From Deltaproteobacteria bacterium (GTDB lineage Bacteria > Desulfobacterota > Desulfarculia > Adiutricales > Adiutricaceae), in contig JAITLH010000246.1 of assembly GCA_031277995.1 (NCBI GenBank), positions 1 to 9,854 on the forward strand: 9,854 nucleotides of DNA, in the 5' to 3' direction. Of the stretch, positions 1-7,972 are shown piece after piece. A program made the position numbers and the translations under genes. A model generated the notes under the pieces. That model was not told the origin of the DNA. It saw only the letters and a program-made list of their open reading frames with translations, and did no database searches. Position 1 is the first letter of the stretch; every line of letters begins with the position of its first letter.

Positions 1-194
1 GGTTTTCGAGGGGGGAGAGCCTGGGTTTTTTGGGGCGCTTCACCGCCCCCCCGGGGGGCCAGGTTGGGCCTTATTCGTAAGCCGGGGATTGGCGCCAAAG
101 TTTGAGCCTGGGCCTCCTAAGTTAGGGCCTTGGCCCTAAGGGCCCTGGATTAATTTTAGTTTTTTTTGCGATATTGACTCTTAAAGGAGAGAAC
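1..194. other. GC-rich non-coding leader with palindromes
   Basis: No credible coding region is seen here. The stretch is dominated by short GC-rich inverted repeats. GGGGCG at 32-37 faces CGCCCC at 44-49 across a 6-nt loop. CCCCCC at 47-52 abuts GGGGGG at 53-58. TTAGGGCC at 122-129 faces GGCCCTAA at 132-139 across TT. The TTAGG at 122-126 could instead pair with CCTAA at 116-120, so two hairpins compete. An AT-rich tract (about 148-182) leads into the chaperone RBS. I could not identify a convincing sigma-70 promoter. The chaperone may be transcribed from further upstream or from a promoter of another class. Confidence 0.5.
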
Positions 195-695
195 ATGAAT
201 GCCAATGAGATAATAACGGCGATTTTGGATAAGGCCGGCAATGCCTTGTTTCCGCCTTTGGACGGCGATGGGATCGGCGTTTTGTCGGTCGCCCCCGACG
301 CCCTCATTACCTTATGGGCCGACCCGGACGAGTCTGAGTCGGTCTTTTTTAACCTCTCCATGCCCCTTTTGTCATTGGAGGGCGCGAGCGAGGCGGTTCA
401 GGCGGAATTTTTGTGGGATTTACTCAAAGACCTGGCCCCCGGATCTTTGCCGCCCGGCTATGTCATTTTTAACGGCGACGAGGACTATTCGATCTATCTG
501 GGCGGGCAGTTCTCCGCCGCGGGCTTGGAATTGGCGACCTTGGAAAACTTGGTTGACGAGTTTTACCGCTTGGGCCAAGTCCTTCGGGAAGACTTCACCG
601 CCCGGCTGGAGGGCCTGGCCGGGGAGGGCGCCGAGGGCGCGGCGCCGGCCGAACAATTAACGCTTCCGATTAGGGAAGATTTCATCCGCGTTTAG
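195..695 (+). CDS. CesT-like type III secretion chaperone
   Basis: This predicts a 166-aa, strongly acidic cytosolic protein that looks like a class I (Tir/CesT family) T3SS chaperone. Such proteins are dimers that bind the N-terminal region of an effector, keep it secretion-competent and guide it to the export apparatus. The order of elements fits the fold: helix 1 (about 3-18), a strand-rich core (about 26-60, including ALITLWAD and ESVFFNLSMPLL), a helix at about 66-82, strands at about 88-104 (GYVIFNGDEDYSIYLGG), and a long C-terminal helix (about 108-140, LATLENLVDEFYRLGQVL). An Ala/Gly/Glu-rich tail follows. I chose ATG 195 because AAAGGAGAG lies 5-12 nt upstream; the frame could be extended to TTG 174, but that codon precedes the RBS. 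The giant effector-like gene starts 70 bp downstream on the same strand, the usual chaperone-effector arrangement. The assignment rests on size, acidity, fold pattern and context, with no diagnostic motif; an unrelated small acidic protein remains possible. Confidence 0.68.
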   Translation: MNANEIITAILDKAGNALFPPLDGDGIGVLSVAPDALITLWADPDESESVFFNLSMPLLSLEGASEAVQAEFLWDLLKDLAPGSLPPGYVIFNGDEDYSIYLGGQFSAAGLELATLENLVDEFYRLGQVLREDFTARLEGLAGEGAEGAAPAEQLTLPIREDFIRV

Positions 696-738
696 CCTGT
701 ATGTTGGGCGTAAATGGTTATCTTGGTTTAGCGAAAGT

Positions 739-761
739 TTAACCTCAAGTTGAGGAGTTAA
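739..761 (+). promoter_or_regulatory. RBS of giant ORF inside a small inverted repeat
   Basis: The SD of the large gene is GAGGAG at 752-757, 8 nt before ATG 766. It overlaps an inverted repeat in which CCTCAA (743-748) is complementary to TTGAGG (750-755). TTAAC (739-743) and GTTAA (757-761) can add an outer stem with a bulge. The structure could partly hide the RBS, but its predicted strength is modest and regulation is only a possibility. Confidence 0.3.
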
Positions 762-765
762 GATT

Positions 766-3700
766 ATGAGTAACACGGTAATTACCCAAAGGCCAACGCA
801 GCAGATCGCGACCGACGTAAGCGACGTTTCTCGGGGCGGCCGGGCCGCGAGGACCGCCGGGGGCCAAAAACCAACCGACGCGGGCAAAGCCCGCCAAGCC
901 CAGGCCGCGCGCGCCACCCCATTACCCGGCGCCTCCCAGCGGGAAGCCTTAAGAACCAGGCTAAACGACGATTTGGTGAAACTTTCCAGCCTTCGCCCGG
1001 TGGTGGGCGAGCAAGCCTACGCGGCGGCCAAGGCCTCGAATCTCTCCGATCGGGTCATGGGCGGCCTTATCGATACCCAGGGGGCCTTGGCGGAGATGGC
1101 CCAGATCCGAAACGATCTGCCCAGCGATCCCGCGAGCGACTCGGTTAGGCCCTTACTTGACTCGGTGGAAAGGGACATACTGGTTAACCCCTTAAGGACT
1201 TTGTCCACGATGGCCGCGCAAGCCGGGAAAGGCCAAGCCGCCTCGACCTTTAAGGATTTTTCGGGGGATCTAAACAAAGCCATGGACCTATTGAGGCTCG
1301 GGGTCGATCCCAACCAGACCAATCAGGCCCACGCGATTTTGATGATGGTCCAGACCGAGATCTTAACCGACGACAGTCTATTTGCCGGTCTGCCCCCAAG
1401 CGAAGCCAGGCAAGCCAAGACCCAATTAAGCCAGTCCCTCCAAACGCTTTTACAAGCCGCCGAGACCAAACTCGATCTCACCGCCAGGGCCGGGGAAGAG
1501 GCCAAGATGGTGATCATGAGTAACGTTTTCTCGCAAGCCATCGAAAACGCTTCCTCGCTCGACAGCTATAACGTCCCGGTATTTAAAGAAATGGTCGCGG
1601 GGCTTTTGGACGCCTGCCATGCCCAAGGGATTGACGTTGAGGCGACCCGCGCCGCCCTTGAGGCCAATCCCCTCTCCCAGCGGGAGGCCCTAAACATCCT
1701 TCACGATCTAAAAAACGCCATTTTCGATAACGGCGTAGTGGACAAAGAACTCGCCCCCAAGGCCGAGCGGCTCTTGCAAAAAGCCATGGACGGCCTAAAC
1801 TCCCAGTTTACGGAGAACGTTTCCAACCCCTCGGATTTTCGCCTAATCCCGGCCCAGGTGGACCAGGCGCCTTTAATCGATCGCCAAGCCGACATCGAGA
1901 TTCGCCTGGCCATGGATACCCCGGATCCCGCGGCCAATGAGGATTTGAGGATTTTAAATAACGATCTCGATTTGTTCAATCTCTCCGCGACCGAGCTGGA
2001 CCAAGGGGCCATCGCCCAAGGGGCCAATATGCGCCAACTCCAGACCGACTGGGGCCTAAGTAACATCAGTACCGACACTTTAAGCGAGGCCCAAAACCAG
2101 GCCGCCGCGTATCTCTCGCAACTAAGCGACGAAGGCCCGGACGTTAGGTTTTTAAGTAAGGAAATCGCCTCCTTTAACGAGTTTCGCCTGGGGAGGGAAG
2201 AAAGCTTTGGGGCCGAGGTTCAAGAGCGTTTGACCCAGGCGACCGATCTCTTGGAAGGCGCCTCGACGGTCGGGCAGTTGGAAGAACTGGACGCGAGCCT
2301 CGAGGCCGATCTTACCCGCTTAAATAACGACCCCCGGGCGGGCCAAGAGATAAAGGCCCAGATGGGGGCCAAAGTCGAGACGGCCAAGAATTTAATCGCC
2401 CTTAAAATTTTGGACCTCCAATTGGAGGAATTACAGTCACCCAAGGCCACCCCCTTAAACCTTGACGCGGTCATGGAAAGGCACGGATCCAGGCCCGAGG
2501 CCGAGGCCAAGATTACCCAGTTCTCGCGAGAGCGGCTGGGCGAGATTACGGCCGACGCGGCCAACGTGACCGCCCCAGCCGAGGCTGACCCCTACTGCGG
2601 GGTGGCGGTCATGTCCAAACTCGATAACTTGGAAGGCCGGGCCGATAGGTTACTTTTAAGTAACGACGCCCAGACGGCCAAGGCCGCCATCGGCGAGCGC
2701 CGGGACGATTTGCGTAAGGAATTTGGGGAGCTGGCCATGAAAAGGATCGACCCCAAGATCTCCGGCGCCCTAAACGATACCCAGAAGGCCAATCTGGCTA
2801 ACGCCCTGGCCGGGTCTTTTGCCAGCGAAGCCTTGGTCCAGTTGATTAATTCCGAGGCCCCAGCGGGCGAGGGCGAGTTGCCGGATACCTTCTTGGCCAA
2901 AACCCTGGCCGATTCGGTCGGGGGCTCGGCCGAGGATATTGCCCAGGCCGTCGATTCGGCGCTCCTGGCCCGCCCGGACATGGATCGAACCGCCCTGGAC
3001 ATTAAGCTAAGCCTAACCCCGGCCTCCGAACATGACGGGATCATTTCGGCCCACACCGATTCTAGGCTAAAGCGCCAGACCTTCGCCCAGTTAAAGGACG
3101 GCGGCGCCCAGGACCTTTTGGACGCCTTTAACGTCAAAAGCGGTTCCGATTTGACCTCGGAGTTGATGGTTAACCTTTTGTCGGCCACCACCACCGGCAA
3201 TAATACCGAGCGGCCAAGTTTCGTGGCCAATTCCTTCAATACCCTATTGGTCCAGACGGCCTGGAGTTCCTATGTCCGGGAAAATAACCTGGCGGGAAAC
3301 GACCAAGATCTCGAAGCCTTTAAGGCCCTTTTACCGGAGGCCTTTAAAAACTGCGGGATCGACGTCCTTCGGGGCATGTTTCAGTTGGGCCCGCTTTCTG
3401 GCTCCGACATGAGACAAGCCGCCGAATTGGCCAAAAAGGGCGGGAAAATCATGAACAGAAGCGAGATCGGCTCGGTGATGGATGCCATGGCCGATCATAG
3501 CCCCAAACTCATGGCCCAAAGGGCCATGACCACCATGCTTCGGAACATGCTCACGTCCTCAAGCATTGAGTTTAACATCGAAGACGACAATTCCAGGGCT
3601 TACTTTAGGGCCCTGACCAAGGGCTTAGCCAAAAGGGCCGAGGATCGGGGCAAGGTGGACAAAGCCCTTGACGCCATTTCGCAAAAATTGGACTTTCAGA

Positions 3701-6396
3701 CCAAGGGCGCCGAGACGAAAACTTTCGATGAGCAAATGGACATCTCCACGGCCAAGATCCAGGAGCTTTCAGGCGTGATGGATAAGGTCCGCAGGCTTGA
3801 GGCCCAAGCCGAGCAGTCCAGAAAAGTCCTGGCCGCGGCCATGGAAAGCGCCTTCACGCCGGACTGGGATAAGTTGGGCTTTAAACCGGGGGAACCGAGC
3901 TCCCCCGACCCGGAGATCCGAAAAAGCGAGCTCGCCGACAATTATCGGTTTCTCGTTCACCAAGGCGCCTTGGACGCCAAAACCAGGACCATCGATACCT
4001 CAAGCGTTTCCGGCGAAAGAATCGCCTATTGCGTCCTTGGTTTCAAAGACGTTTTGTCCGGAAACGTCGAGGTGCTCAATACGCCTCAGGCCCAACTTAA
4101 CGCCCTTAAAGAATTGAAACTTCCAAAACACATAGACATAAAGAACATGATGGAATCTTGTTTTCACAAGAAAAACGAAGAAGGCGTTCGTTTTCTTCAG
4201 AAACTTAAAGATTTTCAGGCCCTCGATCCCACGGCCGATGACTTCCAGGACAAGTTTAATTCCTTAAAACAGGCCATCCTCGACGACATAGCCGAATATC
4301 ACCTTGACGACAAGTCGGAAACGATCCTGGCTTTAAAAGACAGCAGCGAAAAAGTTCGGCTCCGCGACGACGCCGACGTGACGCTCAAATCCGTGGCCAA
4401 AGGGATGATTTATTTTGGCGATTCCCCTTGGGCCGCGGCCAAAACCCTGGTCACGGAAGCGGCCTTTGGCTCAAGTTCGGCCGTCGTCGCCACCAAGGCC
4501 GTAAACCGCGCCATGCACAAAGTCAAGCTCGACAAAGTCAAATCCCCGGAAGGCCGGCTTCTAAGGCACCATTTTACCACCGGCCGGGCCCTGGCTTTAA
4601 GGGGTAGCGCGGCCAACTTGTTTGAGATCCAGCGCCAGACCATGGCCGACGCCAGGCAGGCGTATTTGAACAAAAAAGACGTCCTTTCCGACGCCATGAA
4701 AGACCTAACCACGAAAACCCAAAGCCTTTTGACCGAAGCCACCAGGCTTAGTACCTTGGCCGCCTTCACTTCCCTTGATTTCCAGACTTTCCAGGAGGCC
4801 GAGACTTCTTTGAGGGAGCGCCAAGGCGATGACCGGATGCGTAACCGGATCGAAAAAAATCTCATGGAAAATTTCGGCCTGAGCAAGGCCATGGCCGGGG
4901 CTTTAATCGAGGCCAACATCGATCAGCCCTTAAGCCGGGACACCATGGTCACCAATACCGACGATCGGCCAAGCGTCCTTGAGAGTTTTTGCCAGGACGC
5001 CGGTAGATCCTTTGACGTCCTAATCCAAGACGTGGACGTCTACATAGACACTCCCAAACCCATGCGCGAGATTGTCCATTCCGAGACCAATCGCCGGCGT
5101 TTTTCGGCCTTGCTCGATCAGCTCGATCCCAACTCGGCCATTGATTTTTCCTCCCAGCGGGGCGCGTCCCTTTCCGTCGGGGTGGTCAAGGGAGCGGTCA
5201 AGGTCGGGGGGGCCATTAGCGCGGCCATGAAGGATGGTTTTTCCTTGGGCCGCGACGAAAACGGGGTCTATCAGATGGCCATTCGCGGGGGCTTCCAGGG
5301 CGCCTTGGGCGGCGGGGCCAACGTTTTAAACGGCGTTCTTGAGGCCAGTCTCGGCGTGGCCGCCTCGACCGAGCAATGCCTGTCCCTTGATTTCAAGTCA
5401 AAGGATGACGCCGCGGCCTTTCTCCAAAAAGTGAGCGACAAAACTTTCTCCCCCGAGGATCTCTACCTCCACTGCCAAAACGTTAAAATCTCCGACTCCA
5501 AAGGCGCGACCGTGGCCTTAAAAGCCCAGGCGGAGCTTTACAAAATCAAGGCCATGGATAATTCCTCCACCTCCATAGGGCTAGTTTTCACGGCCGGTTT
5601 TGAGGCCTCGGGCGCCATTCAAAGAACCACCCAAACCGACGCCAACGCCCAGACCATCTCCACGACCACGACCATAACCGGTCAATTGAAAGTGGACTTG
5701 GCCGTCGGCAAGACCAAGACGCAAGAGCAAGAAACCGATGACGAAAGAAGCTCGAACTTCGGGGCCAGGGACGCCCTCGAAAACGCCCTGGACACGGAAA
5801 CGGAAGTAAACCAGCGCACCAGAAAAATCGTTGGCCAGAACACGGCCGTCACCGCCGGCCTGGATTTCGAGGATGGGGCCTTAAGCGTGAACGTGGGCGT
5901 CTCGGCCTCCACCAGTTCCACGGTCACCCGTTCCGCCAAAAGCGACGCCAACAATATTTTGGAAGGCTCTTCCAAAACCTCGACCCTAAAATTCACCGGC
6001 CCCTACGCCGAAACGCAGTTTCGGCAATACTCCAGAAAAAACCTCGGCCTGGATTCGAACCTAATCGACGCCATGGTGCGGGAATTCCGCGCCCGCGGCT
6101 CGGATTTTACCTTGGAAACCACCAACGAACTTAAGCCCGAGGCCCTGGCCCGGTGCCGCGACCTTGAGGCCACCGATGGCCACAAAAAAGAAGTCAAGGC
6201 CGCGCTTAAAGACGAGTCCAATTACGAGCTGACTTCCGTAAAAATGACCTTTGAGGGCCGCTCGGCCTCGGCCTGGGACATAAACGTGGGCGTTTCTTTC
6301 CCCATCGTGGGCATAAGCGCCACCTGGGGTTCCACGGCCCAACAAACCCACACCGTGGAATTCAAAGCCGAAAACGGCCCCCTAAAAAGTTACTAA
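766..6396 (+). CDS. Giant candidate T3SS effector, beta-rich C-terminus
   Basis: This uninterrupted ORF encodes 1,876 residues with a good SD at 752-757. I do not recognise a named family. Residues 1-55 are polar and rich in Ser, Thr, Gln, Arg and Ala with no hydrophobic signal peptide, as expected of a T3SS signal and chaperone-binding leader. Residues about 60-1450 are mostly predicted helix, with many Leu/Ala heptad-like stretches, only four of the protein's six Trp, and no transmembrane helix. From about 1465 the character changes to Gly/Ser/Thr/Val-rich alternating strands. Examples are LSVGVVKGAVKVGGAIS (about 1469), SIGLVFTAGFEASG (about 1604), a TTTTIT strand and VDLAVGK (about 1640), LSVNVGVSASTSSTVT (about 1707), and the final WDINVGVSFPIVGISATWGS (about 1844-1863). 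These look like amphipathic hairpins of a pore or barrel. The CesT-like gene just upstream supports secretion as its cognate effector. Length, upstream chaperone and beta-rich C-terminus recall AvrE/DspE effectors, but only the architecture matches. A non-secreted giant surface or structural protein is an alternative. Confidence 0.6.
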   Translation: MSNTVITQRPTQQIATDVSDVSRGGRAARTAGGQKPTDAGKARQAQAARATPLPGASQREALRTRLNDDLVKLSSLRPVVGEQAYAAAKASNLSDRVMGGLIDTQGALAEMAQIRNDLPSDPASDSVRPLLDSVERDILVNPLRTLSTMAAQAGKGQAASTFKDFSGDLNKAMDLLRLGVDPNQTNQAHAILMMVQTEILTDDSLFAGLPPSEARQAKTQLSQSLQTLLQAAETKLDLTARAGEEAKMVIMSNVFSQAIENASSLDSYNVPVFKEMVAGLLDACHAQGIDVEATRAALEANPLSQREALNILHDLKNAIFDNGVVDKELAPKAERLLQKAMDGLNSQFTENVSNPSDFRLIPAQVDQAPLIDRQADIEIRLAMDTPDPAANEDLRILNNDLDLFNLSATELDQGAIAQGANMRQLQTDWGLSNISTDTLSEAQNQAAAYLSQLSDEGPDVRFLSKEIASFNEFRLGREESFGAEVQERLTQATDLLEGASTVGQLEELDASLEADLTRLNNDPRAGQEIKAQMGAKVETAKNLIALKILDLQLEELQSPKATPLNLDAVMERHGSRPEAEAKITQFSRERLGEITADAANVTAPAEADPYCGVAVMSKLDNLEGRADRLLLSNDAQTAKAAIGERRDDLRKEFGELAMKRIDPKISGALNDTQKANLANALAGSFASEALVQLINSEAPAGEGELPDTFLAKTLADSVGGSAEDIAQAVDSALLARPDMDRTALDIKLSLTPASEHDGIISAHTDSRLKRQTFAQLKDGGAQDLLDAFNVKSGSDLTSELMVNLLSATTTGNNTERPSFVANSFNTLLVQTAWSSYVRENNLAGNDQDLEAFKALLPEAFKNCGIDVLRGMFQLGPLSGSDMRQAAELAKKGGKIMNRSEIGSVMDAMADHSPKLMAQRAMTTMLRNMLTSSSIEFNIEDDNSRAYFRALTKGLAKRAEDRGKVDKALDAISQKLDFQTKGAETKTFDEQMDISTAKIQELSGVMDKVRRLEAQAEQSRKVLAAAMESAFTPDWDKLGFKPGEPSSPDPEIRKSELADNYRFLVHQGALDAKTRTIDTSSVSGERIAYCVLGFKDVLSGNVEVLNTPQAQLNALKELKLPKHIDIKNMMESCFHKKNEEGVRFLQKLKDFQALDPTADDFQDKFNSLKQAILDDIAEYHLDDKSETILALKDSSEKVRLRDDADVTLKSVAKGMIYFGDSPWAAAKTLVTEAAFGSSSAVVATKAVNRAMHKVKLDKVKSPEGRLLRHHFTTGRALALRGSAANLFEIQRQTMADARQAYLNKKDVLSDAMKDLTTKTQSLLTEATRLSTLAAFTSLDFQTFQEAETSLRERQGDDRMRNRIEKNLMENFGLSKAMAGALIEANIDQPLSRDTMVTNTDDRPSVLESFCQDAGRSFDVLIQDVDVYIDTPKPMREIVHSETNRRRFSALLDQLDPNSAIDFSSQRGASLSVGVVKGAVKVGGAISAAMKDGFSLGRDENGVYQMAIRGGFQGALGGGANVLNGVLEASLGVAASTEQCLSLDFKSKDDAAAFLQKVSDKTFSPEDLYLHCQNVKISDSKGATVALKAQAELYKIKAMDNSSTSIGLVFTAGFEASGAIQRTTQTDANAQTISTTTTITGQLKVDLAVGKTKTQEQETDDERSSNFGARDALENALDTETEVNQRTRKIVGQNTAVTAGLDFEDGALSVNVGVSASTSSTVTRSAKSDANNILEGSSKTSTLKFTGPYAETQFRQYSRKNLGLDSNLIDAMVREFRARGSDFTLETTNELKPEALARCRDLEATDGHKKEVKAALKDESNYELTSVKMTFEGRSASAWDINVGVSFPIVGISATWGSTAQQTHTVEFKAENGPLKSY

Positions 6397-6432
6397 AAAA
6401 AAACGCCCCCCGGCCGGGGGGCGTTTTTTTTT
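6395..6432. terminator. Perfect 38-bp palindromic rho-independent terminator
   Basis: The arms are nine A, then CGCCCCCCGG, mirrored exactly by CCGGGGGGCG and nine T, with no mismatch. The palindrome begins inside the TAA stop of the giant ORF (6394-6396). Flanking A and T runs make it a strong intrinsic terminator for the chaperone-effector transcript, and symmetric enough to stop minus-strand transcription too. Confidence 0.9.
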
Positions 6433-6501
6433 GGAGGTTTTTCCGGATAACCCTAATGGCCACGGGAGTCTCGTCTTTTTGGGTCAAAAGCGAAGCGAAT
6501 C

Positions 6502-6523
6502 GGCCCCAACTTCCATTGGGGCC
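6502..6523. repeat. Hairpin GGCCCCAA/TTGGGGCC
   Basis: An 8-bp perfect stem (6502-6509 with 6516-6523) encloses a CTTCCA loop. No T-tract follows on either strand, so it is not a standard terminator. It lies in the gene-free spacer downstream (minus sense) of the DUF1703 remnant. Confidence 0.5.
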
Positions 6524-6537
6524 CGTGGGACCAAAGC

Positions 6538-6561
6538 GCCTACGGTAAGCCCACCGTAGGC
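6538..6561. repeat. Hairpin GCCTACGGT/ACCGTAGGC
   Basis: A 9-bp perfect stem (6538-6546 with 6553-6561) has the loop AAGCCC. It overlaps the last codons of the open frame that ends the DUF1703 remnant. It may mark the junction where the nuclease part of that gene was lost. No function can be assigned. Confidence 0.45.
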
Positions 6562-7597
6562 CGCGAAAAAATAGACTCCCCCAGGGTCTGATGGGGCTGA
6601 CTTTGGGCGGCCAAATAGGTATATAGCGAGCTTACCATGTTGGTAAAGGCCTCGCCATTTTTGTTTTTTATCGCTTTTGTTAAATCTTTAGATTCTTGGT
6701 TAAAATCTTTTATTAAATATCTAGATAGTACGCTATTTAAAACTTCGTGATACCAGTCTTTTATTTCAAAATTTGGTACTTTAAGATTATAAAATTCTTT
6801 TTGATCCTTAAGGCTGACTTTGTCAATGGTCAGATAGCCGGTTTGCCGCGAAAAAACCACCCCGTTAAGGCGCCCTTGGCTAGGTTCCTCAAAAAACGCC
6901 ATCGTAAGCTGGGTCAAAACTAACGTCCCTCAAAAAATTAAGGCCGGTCAGCCCATGCCTGTGCCGGCCCATGCCGGCCCATGCCGGCCCATGCCGGCCC
7001 ATGCCGGCCCATGCCGGCCCATGCCGGCCCATGCCGGGTAAGGCCGGTCGCGAAAACAAAACGAAGCCAATCTTGGCCGGATTTTAAGGACGGGTAGAAA
7101 GCCCCAAGCGCCTTGGCGTTTTTTTAGGCCAAGGTAGGATCGTCCAAATTGCCCGCGACCGGGTCATCGTACTCGCAAATGAGGACGGCGACTTTTTTGC
7201 CATATTTTTTGAACCGATTCTTTTAAAGCCAGGGCATAAACTTCCGTTTTCCAAATTTTCCCCGCTGGCCGCCATCTCAAGTAAACCGCGTATGGCCTTT
7301 CCCAAAGTTCGCCGGCTAGCGCTCCGCGCGGCCAAATCCAAACCGATTACGGGATATTTTTCAAAGGCGTAGCCCAGTCTAGCGAATTTTAGTCCCCCAA
7401 ACGGCTTGGCCTTACCCATAAGCGCTTGCCTTAAGGTGCCCAAAAAAAGCGATTGGCCAAATCTTCTGGGCCTGGACAAAAACGCGGCCCCATGGTTCCC
7501 GATAAGATCAAAGGCCAGCTCCGTCTTGTCAACGGAAACATAATGGTTCTTCAATCACGTTGGTAAAACTTTGCGCCGATATGGGGAGTTTTTTCAT
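6540..7597 (-). pseudogene. Decayed AAA-ATPase-like/DUF1703 nuclease gene
   Basis: Intact family members carry an N-terminal AAA-ATPase-like domain and a C-terminal PD-(D/E)XK nuclease. The remains, read from 7597 on the minus strand, are spread over several frames. First comes MKKLPISAQSFTNVIEE. A frameshift near 7548 leads to YVSVDKTELAFDLI and the P-loop region FLSRPRRFGQSLFL, where the usual GKS is GQS. A further frame change near 7255 gives VYALALKESVQ, and another gives KYGKKVAVLICEYDDPVAGNL, the Walker B region with Cys for the usual first Asp. A TAA follows (LA-stop-KNAKALGAFYPS), and the same frame continues to LRFVFATGLTRHG. There the reading runs into a 10-bp tandem array (6961-7037). 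Beyond it come GLNFLRDVSFDPAYD, another frame change, and FFEEPSQGRLNGVVFSRQTGYLTID. Roughly 100 codons normally present between those last two parts appear deleted. The frame stops at 6540 before any recognisable nuclease core. With this many lesions, no ATPase or nuclease product is expected. The family call is confident because the motifs line up in order. Confidence 0.85.
6961..7037. repeat. 10-bp tandem array, about 7.7 copies
   Basis: GTGCCGGCCC at 6961-6970 is followed by six identical ATGCCGGCCC units (6971-7030) and a partial ATGCCGG (7031-7037). The decamer AAGGCCGGTC occurs on both sides, at 6940-6949 and 7040-7049, exactly 100 bp apart. The array interrupts the DUF1703 pseudogene. 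As the period is not a multiple of three, copy changes would also shift frame. Identity of the units suggests recent slippage expansion. Confidence 0.95.
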
Positions 7598-7754
7598 AAT
7601 TACTCACTTCGTAATTTATATTTTAAACCATTCGTTCCCACGAATATATAAACCTTCCCCACAAATTACAAACCCGTGACTCCGAAAGCCCCAAGGCCCA
7701 CATCGCCAAATAACCCTATCCCGGGGGCGGGCCAAATTTCCCCAAAGCCCACGC

Positions 7755-7812
7755 CGATAACCTTTTTCCCAAAATAAGCCCGTGGCGATAACCTTTTTTC
7801 CCAAAATAAGCC
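7755..7812. repeat. Direct repeat, two copies at 31-bp period
   Basis: The unit begins CGATAACC and ends CCCAAAATAAGCC. It occurs at 7755-7780 and 7786-7812, separated by CGTGG, and differs by one T in the central T run (five versus six). A further CGATGAC just downstream may be a decayed third start. Confidence 0.85.
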
Positions 7813-7873
7813 GCGCCGATGACAGGCCCCAAAAAAACCGTTTACAAATAAATTAAAAAATGCGATTATAAAT

Positions 7874-7933
7874 TTGAGTAAAAATTCCTAACCAATAAAG
7901 CGTCAAAATTTAAAAACTCAAGATTGGTTTAGG
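7874..7933. repeat. Two interleaved inverted repeats
   Basis: TTGAGT (7874-7879) is complementary to ACTCAA (7916-7921). CCTAACCAAT (7887-7896) matches ATTGGTTTAGG (7923-7933) with one extra T. The arms alternate in the order of an H-type pseudoknot, so the two stems are not nested. In DNA this AT-rich we cannot exclude chance for the shorter pair. Confidence 0.35.
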
Positions 7934-7972
7934 CCTCCTCGAATTTTGGCCCGAGATTTTTTTCTCTAAGGC

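Noticed and set aside
174..194. TTG start for the chaperone at 174
   Set aside because: It would place the strong AAAGGAGAG inside the coding region; ATG 195 is correctly spaced from it.
241..660. Plus-strand 139-codon frame overlapping the chaperone
   Set aside because: Arg/Pro/Ser-rich translation typical of an out-of-frame shadow in GC-rich DNA, with no RBS; the 195-695 frame has the SD and a coherent fold pattern.
2592..3239. 215-codon minus-strand frame inside the giant ORF (and similar ones, for example 4410-4919)
   Set aside because: Antisense shadows created by codon bias in the long plus-strand gene; Ser/Ala/Arg-rich low-information translations with no family resemblance.
6961..7037. 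CRISPR array
   Set aside because: Contiguous 10-bp units with no spacers; a simple tandem repeat.
7616..7804. 62-aa minus-strand gene
   Set aside because: Much of it is translation of the 31-bp-period direct repeat, with no recognisable family.
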